In this document: in pieces, positions 16,001 to 22,455 of the stretch
Numbering within the stretch: position 1 is the stretch's first letter
Layout of the letters: the number at the start of each line of letters is the position of its first letter
IMG/VR virus record: IMGVR_UViG_3300029448_008119
Coordinates: 28,313-92,312 of that record
Source of the DNA: a virus
Reading direction: 5' to 3' (one strand)
Length of the DNA: 64,000 nt
Notes under the pieces: model-generated
Seen by the model: only the letters and a program-made list of their open reading frames with translations
The model's database searches: none
Told to the model about the DNA's origin: nothing
Made by a program: the position numbers and the translations under genes

Positions 16001-17142
16001 AAGCAAATACTATGAGTGGGGCAGCATTCACTACACAGCAGACAAGGCAAGACGGTAATTATATATTTGGAAGAAAGAATGAACTTAAAAACTGCTCTAG
16101 TGTGTTTGCTATTGGTGGTCATAAATTTACTGATGCTGGAAATACAATTTTGGTTGACAATAAGTTTATTCTGTGTCGTGATGTTTTTTCTTTTAATAAC
16201 GAGGTATCTGAAATTGCTGATTGCAATGACTCAAATATGGGTAATATAGTGTCTTCATATATAAGTGGAGTGTCTAATTCGTCACTGCAAAATATACGCA
16301 ATGTTACCACCTCACAGATTTTCGATGGACGATTAAATGTTGTAGATAGATCCACTATCCAAGCAAATATTTGTGATTTCTGTAACGTTTCTGATACAAC
16401 TATATCTGGAGTTAACACGTCTGCTCTTTTTAATGTTACTCACAGTGATATAACTGGCATGTCACATTCGCGTGTTCAAGGTTCCTATAATAAAATAGGC
16501 AACCTAAGCAATAATAACTGCGTCGACGATACGCAGATATTTGGAAATCATATTAATATAACTGGAAGAGTAGGTCTTGACGGGTCAAACATACATGGCG
16601 ACAATATTGATTTTAAAGTTAAGAATGAAGGAAATTTCTGCGACTATTCAAATATCGACATTCTTGGTAGCAACCACTCAATGTTTGGAAATCAAGGTGA
16701 TATGTTTCAAATAACGATTAGGGGAGGCAGTAATAATATTACAACATCAAGTCGTCTTTTTCTGCACGGTTCACAAATTGATGTAGAAGACTCGAATGAC
16801 TCTTTTTTCTTTGGAAAAAATATAGACTCAACTGGGGATAGTACTTTTATTTTCGGCGAAAAGATAAAATCTGAATTTAAGGGAGGATCTGTAATAAGAG
16901 ACAGTAATCCAGAAGGCTCATTCCTTGAATCTAAGGGGCAAGATACTCTTTTACTTAGCTTTGCAAAAGGAACTTATTTAAATATGCCATCGGGCAATTC
17001 AAGCAATACCACCCCAAATGATGGAGTCCCAGGATCTCTCTTGTATAGTGGAGAGTTTTTACTGGTAAAAACTGGACTTGGCTCAGCGACTAATAGTAAT
17101 CCGCATGGATGGGGCAAAATACAAATATCGTCCCTGGATTAA
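13003..17142 (+). CDS. Long tail fibre with left-handed beta-roll repeats
   Basis: 1379 residues. After about 70 residues of attachment domain, most of the protein is made of short repeats (about 14-22 residues) of the type SxIxGGxxNxVSG, for example SSIAGGKENSVQGSDSFIAA. This is the pattern of the head domains of trimeric autotransporter adhesins (YadA-like beta-rolls). The repeats run from about residue 85 to 545 and again, more loosely, from 630 to 1290. The C-terminus (GVPGSLLYSGEFLLVKTG) looks like a fibre tip. The protein is probably a trimeric host-binding fibre. It has its own leaderless promoter, and its stop overlaps by three bases the stop of a small gene on the other strand. Confidence 0.8.
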   Translation: MANLEGKRIDSTYVYVLNSDPNTAIVTNGDGSAVNWHKNLIVLQTGNQTISGVKNFESIPKYQGLDIVYKNNPLSGLGEGVLHQAQNSNGSIILAGNINNLSGNYSVILAGEGHGLTGDRSAILVGVNNLLTGDRSLIGAGSGNYVSGDNSSIAGGKENSVQGSDSFIAAGFDNKIFSNKSIIGAGDENRCHSLAGGILAGLNNTVSGQRSVIGGGFQNEAVGDISAILGGRDNQVQEHTYSSNVLGGRSNKVTSGDYSSIAGGHQNIVSGSFSAIVGGILNSVENSDNSIIGVGTGNLIKDSTGAALFGGNSNMVSGNRSVLIGGGGNKVFGDEIVLMGGKTNTASGEFATLFAGENNNVTGIASTIVAGRENNIQNSNDSSIIAGSGQLIAGALRSSIHGGRDNTNTNSHDSSITAGTGNTLTSNTNSLIGAGRSNTLQSSHDSTINAGTGNTIASSQKSFIAAGHTNDILNSLHSSINAGHTNKITGSNYSFVSAAISGQILQSTGSAIIAGLDNKITGSIDSFIGGGNRNLISKSDNSLVGTSDDSVIDINTDVIFTFTGFSNETLGHKKIVERGFASDFTKFPFADISSASSFSNFSDDDYTYSDQAGFERVSGLWLQEKRFDEPVYASILNGKENKIESDFSTILNGSGNELAGANSVIFGINNKASGHNSYILGGTGNKINLGFLPTGLVENFSFGFGLTRNYENYNTIIAGENNEIGANEIGEVFATFAGGFFEGVQNRHVHIFGGEKNSANGISNFILNGKRNTIHATTFSPRAEFNISEFTAGDQEITQFHIPELSGVFATDFIRHQSTKRQTYEGHSFISSSVGCTTHGTFLSINNSINSDIESGQKFNNNSVSSTQDAYPFFCNVNGSLGSLIKGSHYASIFNGIGNEILEADNSFRISNINSTILNGNRNKIVGNGPEFDAVDSTINNTYCTILNGLRNELYNKKSTIINGLDNISSGRSTLIFGDDNIISASEFVDSPAVSFIFGKANTMSGAAFTTQQTRQDGNYIFGRKNELKNCSSVFAIGGHKFTDAGNTILVDNKFILCRDVFSFNNEVSEIADCNDSNMGNIVSSYISGVSNSSLQNIRNVTTSQIFDGRLNVVDRSTIQANICDFCNVSDTTISGVNTSALFNVTHSDITGMSHSRVQGSYNKIGNLSNNNCVDDTQIFGNHINITGRVGLDGSNIHGDNIDFKVKNEGNFCDYSNIDILGSNHSMFGNQGDMFQITIRGGSNNITTSSRLFLHGSQIDVEDSNDSFFFGKNIDSTGDSTFIFGEKIKSEFKGGSVIRDSNPEGSFLESKGQDTLLLSFAKGTYLNMPSGNSSNTTPNDGVPGSLLYSGEFLLVKTGLGSATNSNPHGWGKIQISSLD

Positions 17143-17306
17143 GTTTCTGAATCTGCTGAAGAATTTTCTTTTTCAACCTCTTCAGATTGTAACTTTGATT
17201 CAATAATCTTCATTATCTGTTGAACCTTGTTTAATTCTTTAATTGGAAAATCTGTAAGGATTGTATTAATTAAGTTAATTTCTTCTTGTTCTAGTATTGA
17301 TTTCAT
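17139..17306 (-). CDS. Small acidic helical protein (55 aa)
   Basis: An ATG at 17306 opens a 55-residue frame beginning MKSILEQEEINLINTILTD and ending NSSADSET. It is helical with an acidic C-terminal tail and fills an otherwise empty gap between the fibre gene and the FmdB-like gene. Its stop overlaps the fibre stop on the opposite strand. Codon use and the unbroken fit into the gap argue that it is real. Function unknown. Confidence 0.55.
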   Translation of the reverse strand: MKSILEQEEINLINTILTDFPIKELNKVQQIMKIIESKLQSEEVEKENSSADSET

Positions 17307-17320
17307 TTTTTATAATAATT

Positions 17321-17734
17321 TTAAATTTCTATATTTATACCCTTTTTTGAGGCTTTTTCTACAGCTTTGTTGAATTTTTCTTTTTGCTCTTGAGGGTGAA
17401 GTTTGCCGTTGGTCATTTTTTTATAATCGTCATATGATTTTTGTTTTACTGGATCAACGCCTCCAGCTTGTTGGGCTCTCATTTCAGACGCTTCAGCGCT
17501 ACGTTCAAAAAGCTGTCCATATGTGTCGTTTTTACCAACAGTTGAAGCTCTAAATGATGATTGACTAAATGGATCGAGTTTGGTGTCTGTACACATATTA
17601 GGATTAACGTATATGCGCCTCCAGAGGCCTTTCTCCGATTCATCCTCACCGTTGTACTCGTGAGTGTCGTTCATCGCTTGTAGGACCTCTAAGACCTCTC
17701 CAGTCTCTTTGTTTTCATATAAATATAAGGGCAT
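17321..17734 (-). CDS. FmdB-like N-terminal domain protein
   Basis: 137 residues. The start (MPLYLYENKETGEVLEVLQA) follows the pattern of FmdB-type zinc-ribbon regulators (MPxYxYxCxxCGxxFE), but the cysteine pairs are absent; phage members of this kind often lack them. The rest is polar and helical with a basic C-terminus. The ATG is predicted to be the first codon of a leaderless mRNA: TATAAT lies at 17740-17745 (minus), right after the terminator of the hsp20 unit. The role is unknown; similar small proteins occur next to tail genes in other phages. Confidence 0.5.
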   Translation of the reverse strand: MPLYLYENKETGEVLEVLQAMNDTHEYNGEDESEKGLWRRIYVNPNMCTDTKLDPFSQSSFRASTVGKNDTYGQLFERSAEASEMRAQQAGGVDPVKQKSYDDYKKMTNGKLHPQEQKEKFNKAVEKASKKGINIEI

Positions 17735-17739
17735 AACTA

Positions 17740-17745
17740 ATTATA
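17740..17745 (-). promoter_or_regulatory. TATAAT -10 box directly behind a terminator
   Basis: A perfect TATAAT on the minus strand overlaps the U-tract of the upstream terminator. The predicted start is 17733 and the ATG begins at 17734. There is no space for a separate -35 box except within the hairpin. Confidence 0.45.
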
Positions 17746-17778
17746 AAAAAGCCCCCGACATTTTCAATCGAGGGCTTT
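17744..17778 (-). terminator. Rho-independent terminator after hsp20
   Basis: Reading leftward, AAAGCCC and GGGCTTT pair, extended by three more pairs past one mismatch, around a nine-base loop and followed by TTTTTT. It ends the leftward unit 21018-17782. Confidence 0.8.
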
Positions 17779-17781
17779 GAT

Positions 17782-18147
17782 TTATTCTACTGAAATTTTA
17801 ACAGTTTTAGAATTTTCTGACTTAGGGAGCTTAATTTCAAGAATTCCGTTCTTTAACTTAGAGGATATCTTAGTAGCATCAATGTAATCAGTGTCAATTC
17901 TTAAACTAACAGCATCAGTTGGTTTTTCTTTTTCGTTCTTTACAAAAACCTTTAGAATACTTTTTCTTACATTTGCTGTAATGTCATCAGAGTCGAAGCC
18001 TACAATTATTTTTTTAATTAAATAAAAATCTTCTTCGTCTTTAATTTCTAGTGGACCTACATAACCTTTTCCTAGCTTACGGAAAGAATTATCGCTAAAG
18101 CCTTCGTGAAAGGCGTTTTCAATTTGATTTATTAATTGTGAATACAT
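17782..18147 (-). CDS. Small heat shock protein (Hsp20/alpha-crystallin family)
   Basis: 121 residues from ATG 18147. The C-terminal half carries the alpha-crystallin domain with its closing phrase (LKNGILEIKLPKSENSKTVK), matching the GVLxIxLPK and xKxIxV signature of Hsp20. Such ATP-independent holdase chaperones are known from T4-like cyanophages and are thought to protect virion proteins during assembly. A TTG at 18177 would add ten residues and sit two bases after the preceding stop, so it is a possible alternative start. Last gene of the leftward unit, followed by a strong terminator. Confidence 0.8.
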   Translation of the reverse strand: MYSQLINQIENAFHEGFSDNSFRKLGKGYVGPLEIKDEEDFYLIKKIIVGFDSDDITANVRKSILKVFVKNEKEKPTDAVSLRIDTDYIDATKISSKLKNGILEIKLPKSENSKTVKISVE

Positions 18148-18179
18148 AGACTTACTGTTTTGCAAAGCCCGTGCCAAAA

Positions 18180-19268
18180 TTAAGACATCTCTTCAATCCC
18201 TTTAAGTAAGCGGTCTACAGAGCGACTGTAAGAAAATTCGTCTTTTAGTTTCTCTCCTTCTGTGTTGATTTGTCCCTTTTTAGAGACAGCTAAATCCATG
18301 CACTCTGCCACATTGTCACTATTCCAAGTATAAATATTTCCTTGATTAAACGAAGAACCTTCTTGAAAAAACTTGCCATCATAACAAGGTTCAGTTCCGT
18401 TTGAGTCAACTAAAATAGAGTTGACATTATTGGCCCAGTCTTTGTGGGCAGTCTCATTTAGTACTATTGACCATTTACCCAAGCAAGAAGCATTAAATGC
18501 TGGTAAGTTCCAGCCCTCGGCGCCACTTAAACCAGTTAAGTCAATATCAATCGAATTTAGCAATTGATTAACTTCTGAATTAGATTTTAAATAAGGAAGA
18601 AAATTGATATTAGTATATCTTTTGCCTGACAAACAATTTGATAAAATACTATTCATTTCTTTTTCGTTAAAGAATGGGTTTGTGGCACAAACAGTAAGTT
18701 GAAACTTATTGTTATTTCCAAATTTAGAAAGCCAAAGTTTTATAATTTTTTCTGTATGTTTTCTTTTCTCAAATTTTCCCATTAGTCCAAAATGAATAAT
18801 TTCTGGACTCAATGAACCATTTTCTATTTTCTTAAAATCCTCGTCAAAACCAACAGGTATAACTGAAGCGTCTACTCCTTGATTCTTAAAAAGGTCTGCT
18901 GAATATTGACTAGAAAAATAAACTTTATCTTGAAGTTTTGCTAAATTAACTTCTGATTCAGTTGGCTGATCTAATTCATAAAAAGTATAAAGAGCCTGCT
19001 TAGGTCCTATTCTACTTTGGGAGCCATTTAAATGCCAAAGCTTAAAAGACGGAACATCTTTCTTTACTTTTAAATTAGCTGTTAGAGCTGATTCCTTCAA
19101 CCATTCAAAAAAGTCTTTGTCCATTTTATCAAAAGACTTAAAGTCTGTATTTCCTCCCAATGGAAATAAGTTAACATTAACACCCTTCCGCCATAATTGG
19201 CGGAGGATGTTATATGATACGTTCCCAAAAGAAAGGGAATTAAGGGGAGCCTCTACGCTTAAATCCAT
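18180..19268 (-). CDS. Glycosyltransferase, GT-B fold (GT4-like)
   Basis: 362 residues. The overall pattern is that of GT-B glycosyltransferases: an N-terminal domain with LSFGNVSYNILRQLWRKGVN, then the C-terminal nucleotide-sugar domain (IHFGLMGKFEKRKHTEKIIK) and the acidic loop GLSGAEGWNLPAFNASCLGK, which corresponds to the E(x7)E donor-binding region. It would transfer a sugar to an unknown acceptor in the cytoplasm, perhaps virion protein, DNA or host surface glycan. Its ATG overlaps by one base the stop of the SSB gene. Its position inside a replication operon is unusual and raises the possibility of DNA or protein glycosylation during infection (inference). Confidence 0.75.
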   Translation of the reverse strand: MDLSVEAPLNSLSFGNVSYNILRQLWRKGVNVNLFPLGGNTDFKSFDKMDKDFFEWLKESALTANLKVKKDVPSFKLWHLNGSQSRIGPKQALYTFYELDQPTESEVNLAKLQDKVYFSSQYSADLFKNQGVDASVIPVGFDEDFKKIENGSLSPEIIHFGLMGKFEKRKHTEKIIKLWLSKFGNNNKFQLTVCATNPFFNEKEMNSILSNCLSGKRYTNINFLPYLKSNSEVNQLLNSIDIDLTGLSGAEGWNLPAFNASCLGKWSIVLNETAHKDWANNVNSILVDSNGTEPCYDGKFFQEGSSFNQGNIYTWNSDNVAECMDLAVSKKGQINTEGEKLKDEFSYSRSVDRLLKGIEEMS

Positions 19269-19627
19269 TAGAATGGAATTTCTTCGTCAGTTCCAGCGCT
19301 TGAAGTTTTAGCTTCTGCTTTGTCGTTCTTACCGCCCATAAATTGGACGTTATCAGCCTTGACATAAAGCTTGGACTGCTTCTTTCCATCTTTTTCCCAA
19401 GTGTCTTGGACTAACCGACCTTCAGCCAATACTTGACGACCCTTAGTAAGATACTGTTGACAAATGTCACCAAGCTTACTCCAAGCGTCTACGTCAATAT
19501 AGGAAACCTTATCCTTTTGACGAGCGTCATTTACTGCTACCACAAGACGAGTTACATTTGTTTCGCCAGCCTTGCGCGATTCTGGATCTCTTGCGAGATT
19601 TCCTACTATTACTGTTTTACTATACAT
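19268..19627 (-). CDS. ssb: Single-stranded DNA-binding protein
   Basis: 119 residues with a single OB fold at residues 1-105: YSKTVIVGNLARDPESRKAG, WSKLGDICQQYLTKGRQVLA and the closing VKADNVQFMGG. A short acidic tail ends EEIPF, the partner-binding tip of bacterial SSB proteins that recruits helicases, nucleases and polymerases. It coats ssDNA at phage forks. It overlaps the sigma-like gene upstream by eight bases. Confidence 0.92.
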   Translation of the reverse strand: MYSKTVIVGNLARDPESRKAGETNVTRLVVAVNDARQKDKVSYIDVDAWSKLGDICQQYLTKGRQVLAEGRLVQDTWEKDGKKQSKLYVKADNVQFMGGKNDKAEAKTSSAGTDEEIPF

Positions 19628-20177
19628 ATTTTTTTATCTCTGTTAAATGTTTGTTGTGAATATTTATACATCCTTGAATTGATAAGTCAAGCTTTTTCGC
19701 AATTTTTTTCCAAGGAGTGAGTTTTCTCCCATCCTGATATCTCATTCTAAATATTTTTTTAACCCTATCATCTTTCATGGAATCTATCCTATTAAATATT
19801 TTTTTTATTAACTCTTCTTTTTCCATTGTCTTCAACTCGGAATCGCAACTAACAGTATCGTCAAAAATTTCAGAAATACAAGATTGGGGAAATTTAATAT
19901 TTTTATTATAAATATTCAAACACTTCCATCTTGCTAAATTACCTATATATGTGCTGAATTTTGCGTTTTTGGTATCATCAAACTTTATAGCTGCGTCATA
20001 TATACAAAAATCTTTGTCTTGTAGAACGTCTTCTTTATTGAGGCCCTCGCTAGATTCTGGAAGATATTTATTAACCATATCCACATAAATACCAGAGTGT
20101 CTATCAATAAGCTCTCTCATTGATTCTTGGTCTGCATATTTTTTAACCTTATCTATTAAGTATATATCGTTTTCCAT
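19620..20177 (-). CDS. Phage sigma-like factor (candidate late sigma)
   Basis: 185 residues. The middle (DDTKNAKFSTYIGNLARWKC) resembles sigma-70 region 2, where KFSTYI followed by an aromatic/basic helix contacts the -10 element. The C-terminus (LTPWKKIAKKLDLSIQGCIN) resembles the helix-turn-helix of region 4.2. It has no region 1, and the linker is short. The length equals that of phage T4 gp55, the late sigma factor, but that is only a size match. It lies in the leftward replication unit, ahead of SSB. It is the best candidate in the window to recognise the GTGTAA(A/T) elements. A sigma-like DNA-binding or terminase-related helix-turn-helix protein is the alternative. Confidence 0.6.
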   Translation of the reverse strand: MENDIYLIDKVKKYADQESMRELIDRHSGIYVDMVNKYLPESSEGLNKEDVLQDKDFCIYDAAIKFDDTKNAKFSTYIGNLARWKCLNIYNKNIKFPQSCISEIFDDTVSCDSELKTMEKEELIKKIFNRIDSMKDDRVKKIFRMRYQDGRKLTPWKKIAKKLDLSIQGCINIHNKHLTEIKKYV

Positions 20178-20731
20178 TGTTTACCATTTTGATTAAGCAT
20201 TTGCCATAATATCTCTGCATGTTGTTCGCATTCTTCCATGTCGTCAGGTTCATATTCTGGCCAAGAATGGCATACGTCTGCCACCTTCTGTACAAGGGGA
20301 TCATTTCTAGCTTCTATTTCGTTTGGTGGTTGATTTCCTATTTTTGATATGTGAACAATTAATCCATCATTCTTTTTTATCTTTTCCGCTTCAAAATCAA
20401 ATCTAACATCAGAGATTATAGGAAAAAAAACGTCTTTGCTGTTTTTGATATTATCTATCACTAGATCTGCCCAAATTGTATCGCCATAAATCTTCTTCAT
20501 GGTTTCTCCGTGACTAACCAAAATATCTCTGATTATTTGTTTTTCTTCTGTATCTTCAGTATATGGGCTTATATTATAATGATCATGAATCACATCTTTC
20601 ATTTGCCACTTTATTCTATCGGCAAAAGATAAAATTTTAACCTCTAAACCTAATTCAGAAGTTATTATCTTGGCCAAATTTTTGGCTAATGTATCTTTAC
20701 CTGCCCTCGCTAGTCCACTTATTCCAATCAT
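20156..20731 (-). CDS. Deoxynucleoside monophosphate kinase
   Basis: 191 residues. A P-loop at the N-terminus (GISGLARAGKDTLAKNLA) and the LSFADRIKWQM and ISDVRFDFEAEKI stretches match the T4 gp1-like dNMP kinase family, which phosphorylates dNMPs to dNDPs with ATP. Together with the ribonucleotide reductase encoded divergently at 21274 it would supply dNTPs. It overlaps by 22 bases the sigma-like gene and by four bases the upstream small gene. Confidence 0.8.
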   Translation of the reverse strand: MIGISGLARAGKDTLAKNLAKIITSELGLEVKILSFADRIKWQMKDVIHDHYNISPYTEDTEEKQIIRDILVSHGETMKKIYGDTIWADLVIDNIKNSKDVFFPIISDVRFDFEAEKIKKNDGLIVHISKIGNQPPNEIEARNDPLVQKVADVCHSWPEYEPDDMEECEQHAEILWQMLNQNGKQWKTIYT

Positions 20732-21018
20732 TTTTTTAAATTTTTAAAAATTTCAGACATAGATCGAGATTCTTTATGCATGCCTATATCTGCTAAAACT
20801 TTATCTATTCTAATCAAAATATCTGAATCTTCAAATTTTTCTTCTATTTTTTTTACCCTTAAACACGGAGATATTAATGCGCCCTCCTTAAGTTCGCCCA
20901 TCACCTTGGTCACAGCTTTATTTGCAGCATCATTTTCGTTTTCGGCCTTCACAATTGTAGACCAGTCAGCGCTAGTACAAAAAAAGAAATCGTTGATATC
21001 TTGTTCTAATTTAATCAT
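20728..21018 (-). CDS. Hypothetical protein, first gene of leftward replication unit
   Basis: 96 residues. The start MIKLEQDINDFFFCTSADWS followed by IVKAENENDAANKAV suggests a small alpha/beta domain, but I do not recognise the family. The ATG at 21018 is preceded by TTGACT-N17-TTATTA on the minus strand, predicting a transcript start at 21020. It overlaps the dNMP kinase start by four bases. Confidence 0.55.
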   Translation of the reverse strand: MIKLEQDINDFFFCTSADWSTIVKAENENDAANKAVTKVMGELKEGALISPCLRVKKIEEKFEDSDILIRIDKVLADIGMHKESRSMSEIFKNLKK

Positions 21019-21026
21019 TAAACATT

Positions 21027-21055
21027 TAATAAATACATCAAAACAAATAAGTCAA
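21027..21055 (-). promoter_or_regulatory. TTGACT-N17-TTATTA promoter, leftward replication unit
   Basis: The -35 box is at 21055-21050 and the -10 box at 21032-21027. The predicted start at 21020 is two bases before the ATG. The inverted repeat at 21054-21069 abuts and overlaps the -35 box and could be an operator. Confidence 0.45.
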
Positions 21056-21238
21056 GACAATTTTGTCTTATTATAATATATTTTTATAAATACTTATAAA
21101 ATACTTAAATATTTAATATATATATATTAATTACTCGTCAGCTCACTGCGTTCGCTAACTCGTAATAAACTCTATTTTAACACGAATACACGAAAAGTCA
21201 AGTGGTAAAAAATATTTTTATGAATTTAAAGAAAATAG

Positions 21239-21266
21239 TTGACTTTTAAATATGACGGTGTAAATT
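21239..21266 (+). promoter_or_regulatory. nrdB promoter: TTGACT plus GTG-TAAATT element
   Basis: TTGACT at 21239-21244, 16-base spacer, TAAATT at 21261-21266, which is also the hexamer of a GTGTAAATT element (21258). Predicted start 21273, one base before ATG. This is the only GTGTAA site with a -35-like box, so it may be read by both host and phage sigma factors. Confidence 0.5.
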
Positions 21267-21273
21267 TAGGCGT

Positions 21274-22245
21274 ATGTTATTTGAAGAACAGGTATCGAGG
21301 AAACCAAATTTATATCCCTGGACGGATGAATTTGTAAACGCCATGCATAATGGCTTTTGGACTGACAAAGAATTTAACTTCCAGTCTGATGTACAAGATT
21401 TTAAAGTAAATCTAAATGACCAAGAGAGAGAAATTATAAAGAGAACTCTCTCTGCTATTGGTCAAGTTGAGGTTTCCGTTAAGAAGTTTTGGGCTAATTT
21501 GGGTAACCATTTGCCACACCCAGGAATCACTGACCTTGGATATGTTATGGCCAACATTGAAGTTATCCATAATAATGCTTATGAGCGCCTACTAAGCGTG
21601 CTTGAATTGGAAGACGTTTTTGAAGAAAACCTCAAACTTCCTATCATTAAGGGGCGGATTGATTATCTAAAAAAATATCTAGAAAAATGCTACAAGGATG
21701 ACAAGAAACAGTATATTTACTCAATGATTTTGTTCACTTTGTTTGTTGAAAATGTTTCGTTGTTTAGCCAGTTCTATATCATTAATTGGTTCAATAGATT
21801 TGACAATGTGCTTAAGGACACTGCTCAGCAAGTAGCTTACACAAGCCGTGAAGAAAATATTCATGGACTAGTTGGCACAAAAATCTTAAATACCTTAAGA
21901 GAGGAATACCCAGAGCTATTTAACGCCGATCTACCAGATAGATTAAAGGAAGAGGCTCAATGTGCCTTCGAAGCGGAGTCTAATATTATTGATTGGATTA
22001 TTGGCGATTATGATAGAGAAGGCCTCAATGCAGGCATTTTAAAAGAATTTATTAAAAACAGACTAAATGAATCTTTAGAACAAATTGGGTTCGAAAAGGT
22101 TTTTGATGTTGACAAAGATAAAATAAACCTTACTATGTGGTTTGATGAAGATGTATTAGGCAATTCCGCCACCGACTTCTTCTTCAAGCGTCCTGTCGAA
22201 TATTCGAAAAAGGACAAATCATTTGACGAAGACGATTTATTTTAA
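21274..22245 (+). CDS. nrdB: Ribonucleotide reductase class I, beta subunit
   Basis: 323 residues, close to normal for NrdB. Di-iron ligands are visible: E and H in ANIEVIHNNAYERL, E in FVENVSLFSQF, and E and H in SREENIHGLVG. The tyrosine seven residues after the first of these glutamates (NNAY) matches the radical Tyr122 of E. coli. The position corresponding to the first ligand Asp84 appears to be Glu (QVEVSVKKFW), as in some variant subclasses. It generates the radical used by NrdA to reduce ribonucleotides. First gene of the nrdB-small ORF-nrdA unit. Ends in an acidic tail FDEDDLF for binding the large subunit. Confidence 0.93.
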   Translation: MLFEEQVSRKPNLYPWTDEFVNAMHNGFWTDKEFNFQSDVQDFKVNLNDQEREIIKRTLSAIGQVEVSVKKFWANLGNHLPHPGITDLGYVMANIEVIHNNAYERLLSVLELEDVFEENLKLPIIKGRIDYLKKYLEKCYKDDKKQYIYSMILFTLFVENVSLFSQFYIINWFNRFDNVLKDTAQQVAYTSREENIHGLVGTKILNTLREEYPELFNADLPDRLKEEAQCAFEAESNIIDWIIGDYDREGLNAGILKEFIKNRLNESLEQIGFEKVFDVDKDKINLTMWFDEDVLGNSATDFFFKRPVEYSKKDKSFDEDDLF

Positions 22246-22247
22246 TT

Positions 22248-22454
22248 ATGGATTATTTAGAAGCGATATTACAAAAACTAATTGGCCAAAAGGCCATAGA
22301 AACACAAGATTTAATGATATACCTTAGCAACCCAGTTGGGGTTGGAGAGCACTCTAATATAGGCGAAGAGGTAGAAAAAAAGGTATCTAATATAGATCAA
22401 ATCAGTTCAAAAATTGATACTATTCAAGAATTACTCAAAACATTAAATCAATAA
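22248..22454 (+). CDS. Small protein between nrdB and nrdA
   Basis: 68 residues, two bases after nrdB and one base before nrdA. It is helical with a C-terminal coiled coil (VSNIDQISSKIDTIQELLKT). No cysteine pair, so not a glutaredoxin. A regulator or structural partner of the reductase is possible from location alone. Confidence 0.5.
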   Translation: MDYLEAILQKLIGQKAIETQDLMIYLSNPVGVGEHSNIGEEVEKKVSNIDQISSKIDTIQELLKTLNQ

Positions 22455-22455
22455 A

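Larger units (their letters stand above)
21019..21273. other. AT-rich divergent intergenic region
   Basis: The largest gap in the window (255 bases). It holds the promoter of the leftward unit, a 7-bp perfect inverted repeat with two-base spacer (AAGACAATTTTGTCTT, 21054-21069), two direct copies of AAATACTT (near 21088-21106), a run of alternating AT, an imperfect hairpin (about 21133-21167, TTAC...GTAA with GTCAGC/GCTAAC arms) and the nrdB promoter. It could contain a replication origin, but nothing proves this. Confidence 0.5.

Noticed and set aside
21125-21170. Hairpin in the divergent region as a terminator
   Set aside because: The arms pair poorly with internal mismatches and no U-tract follows.
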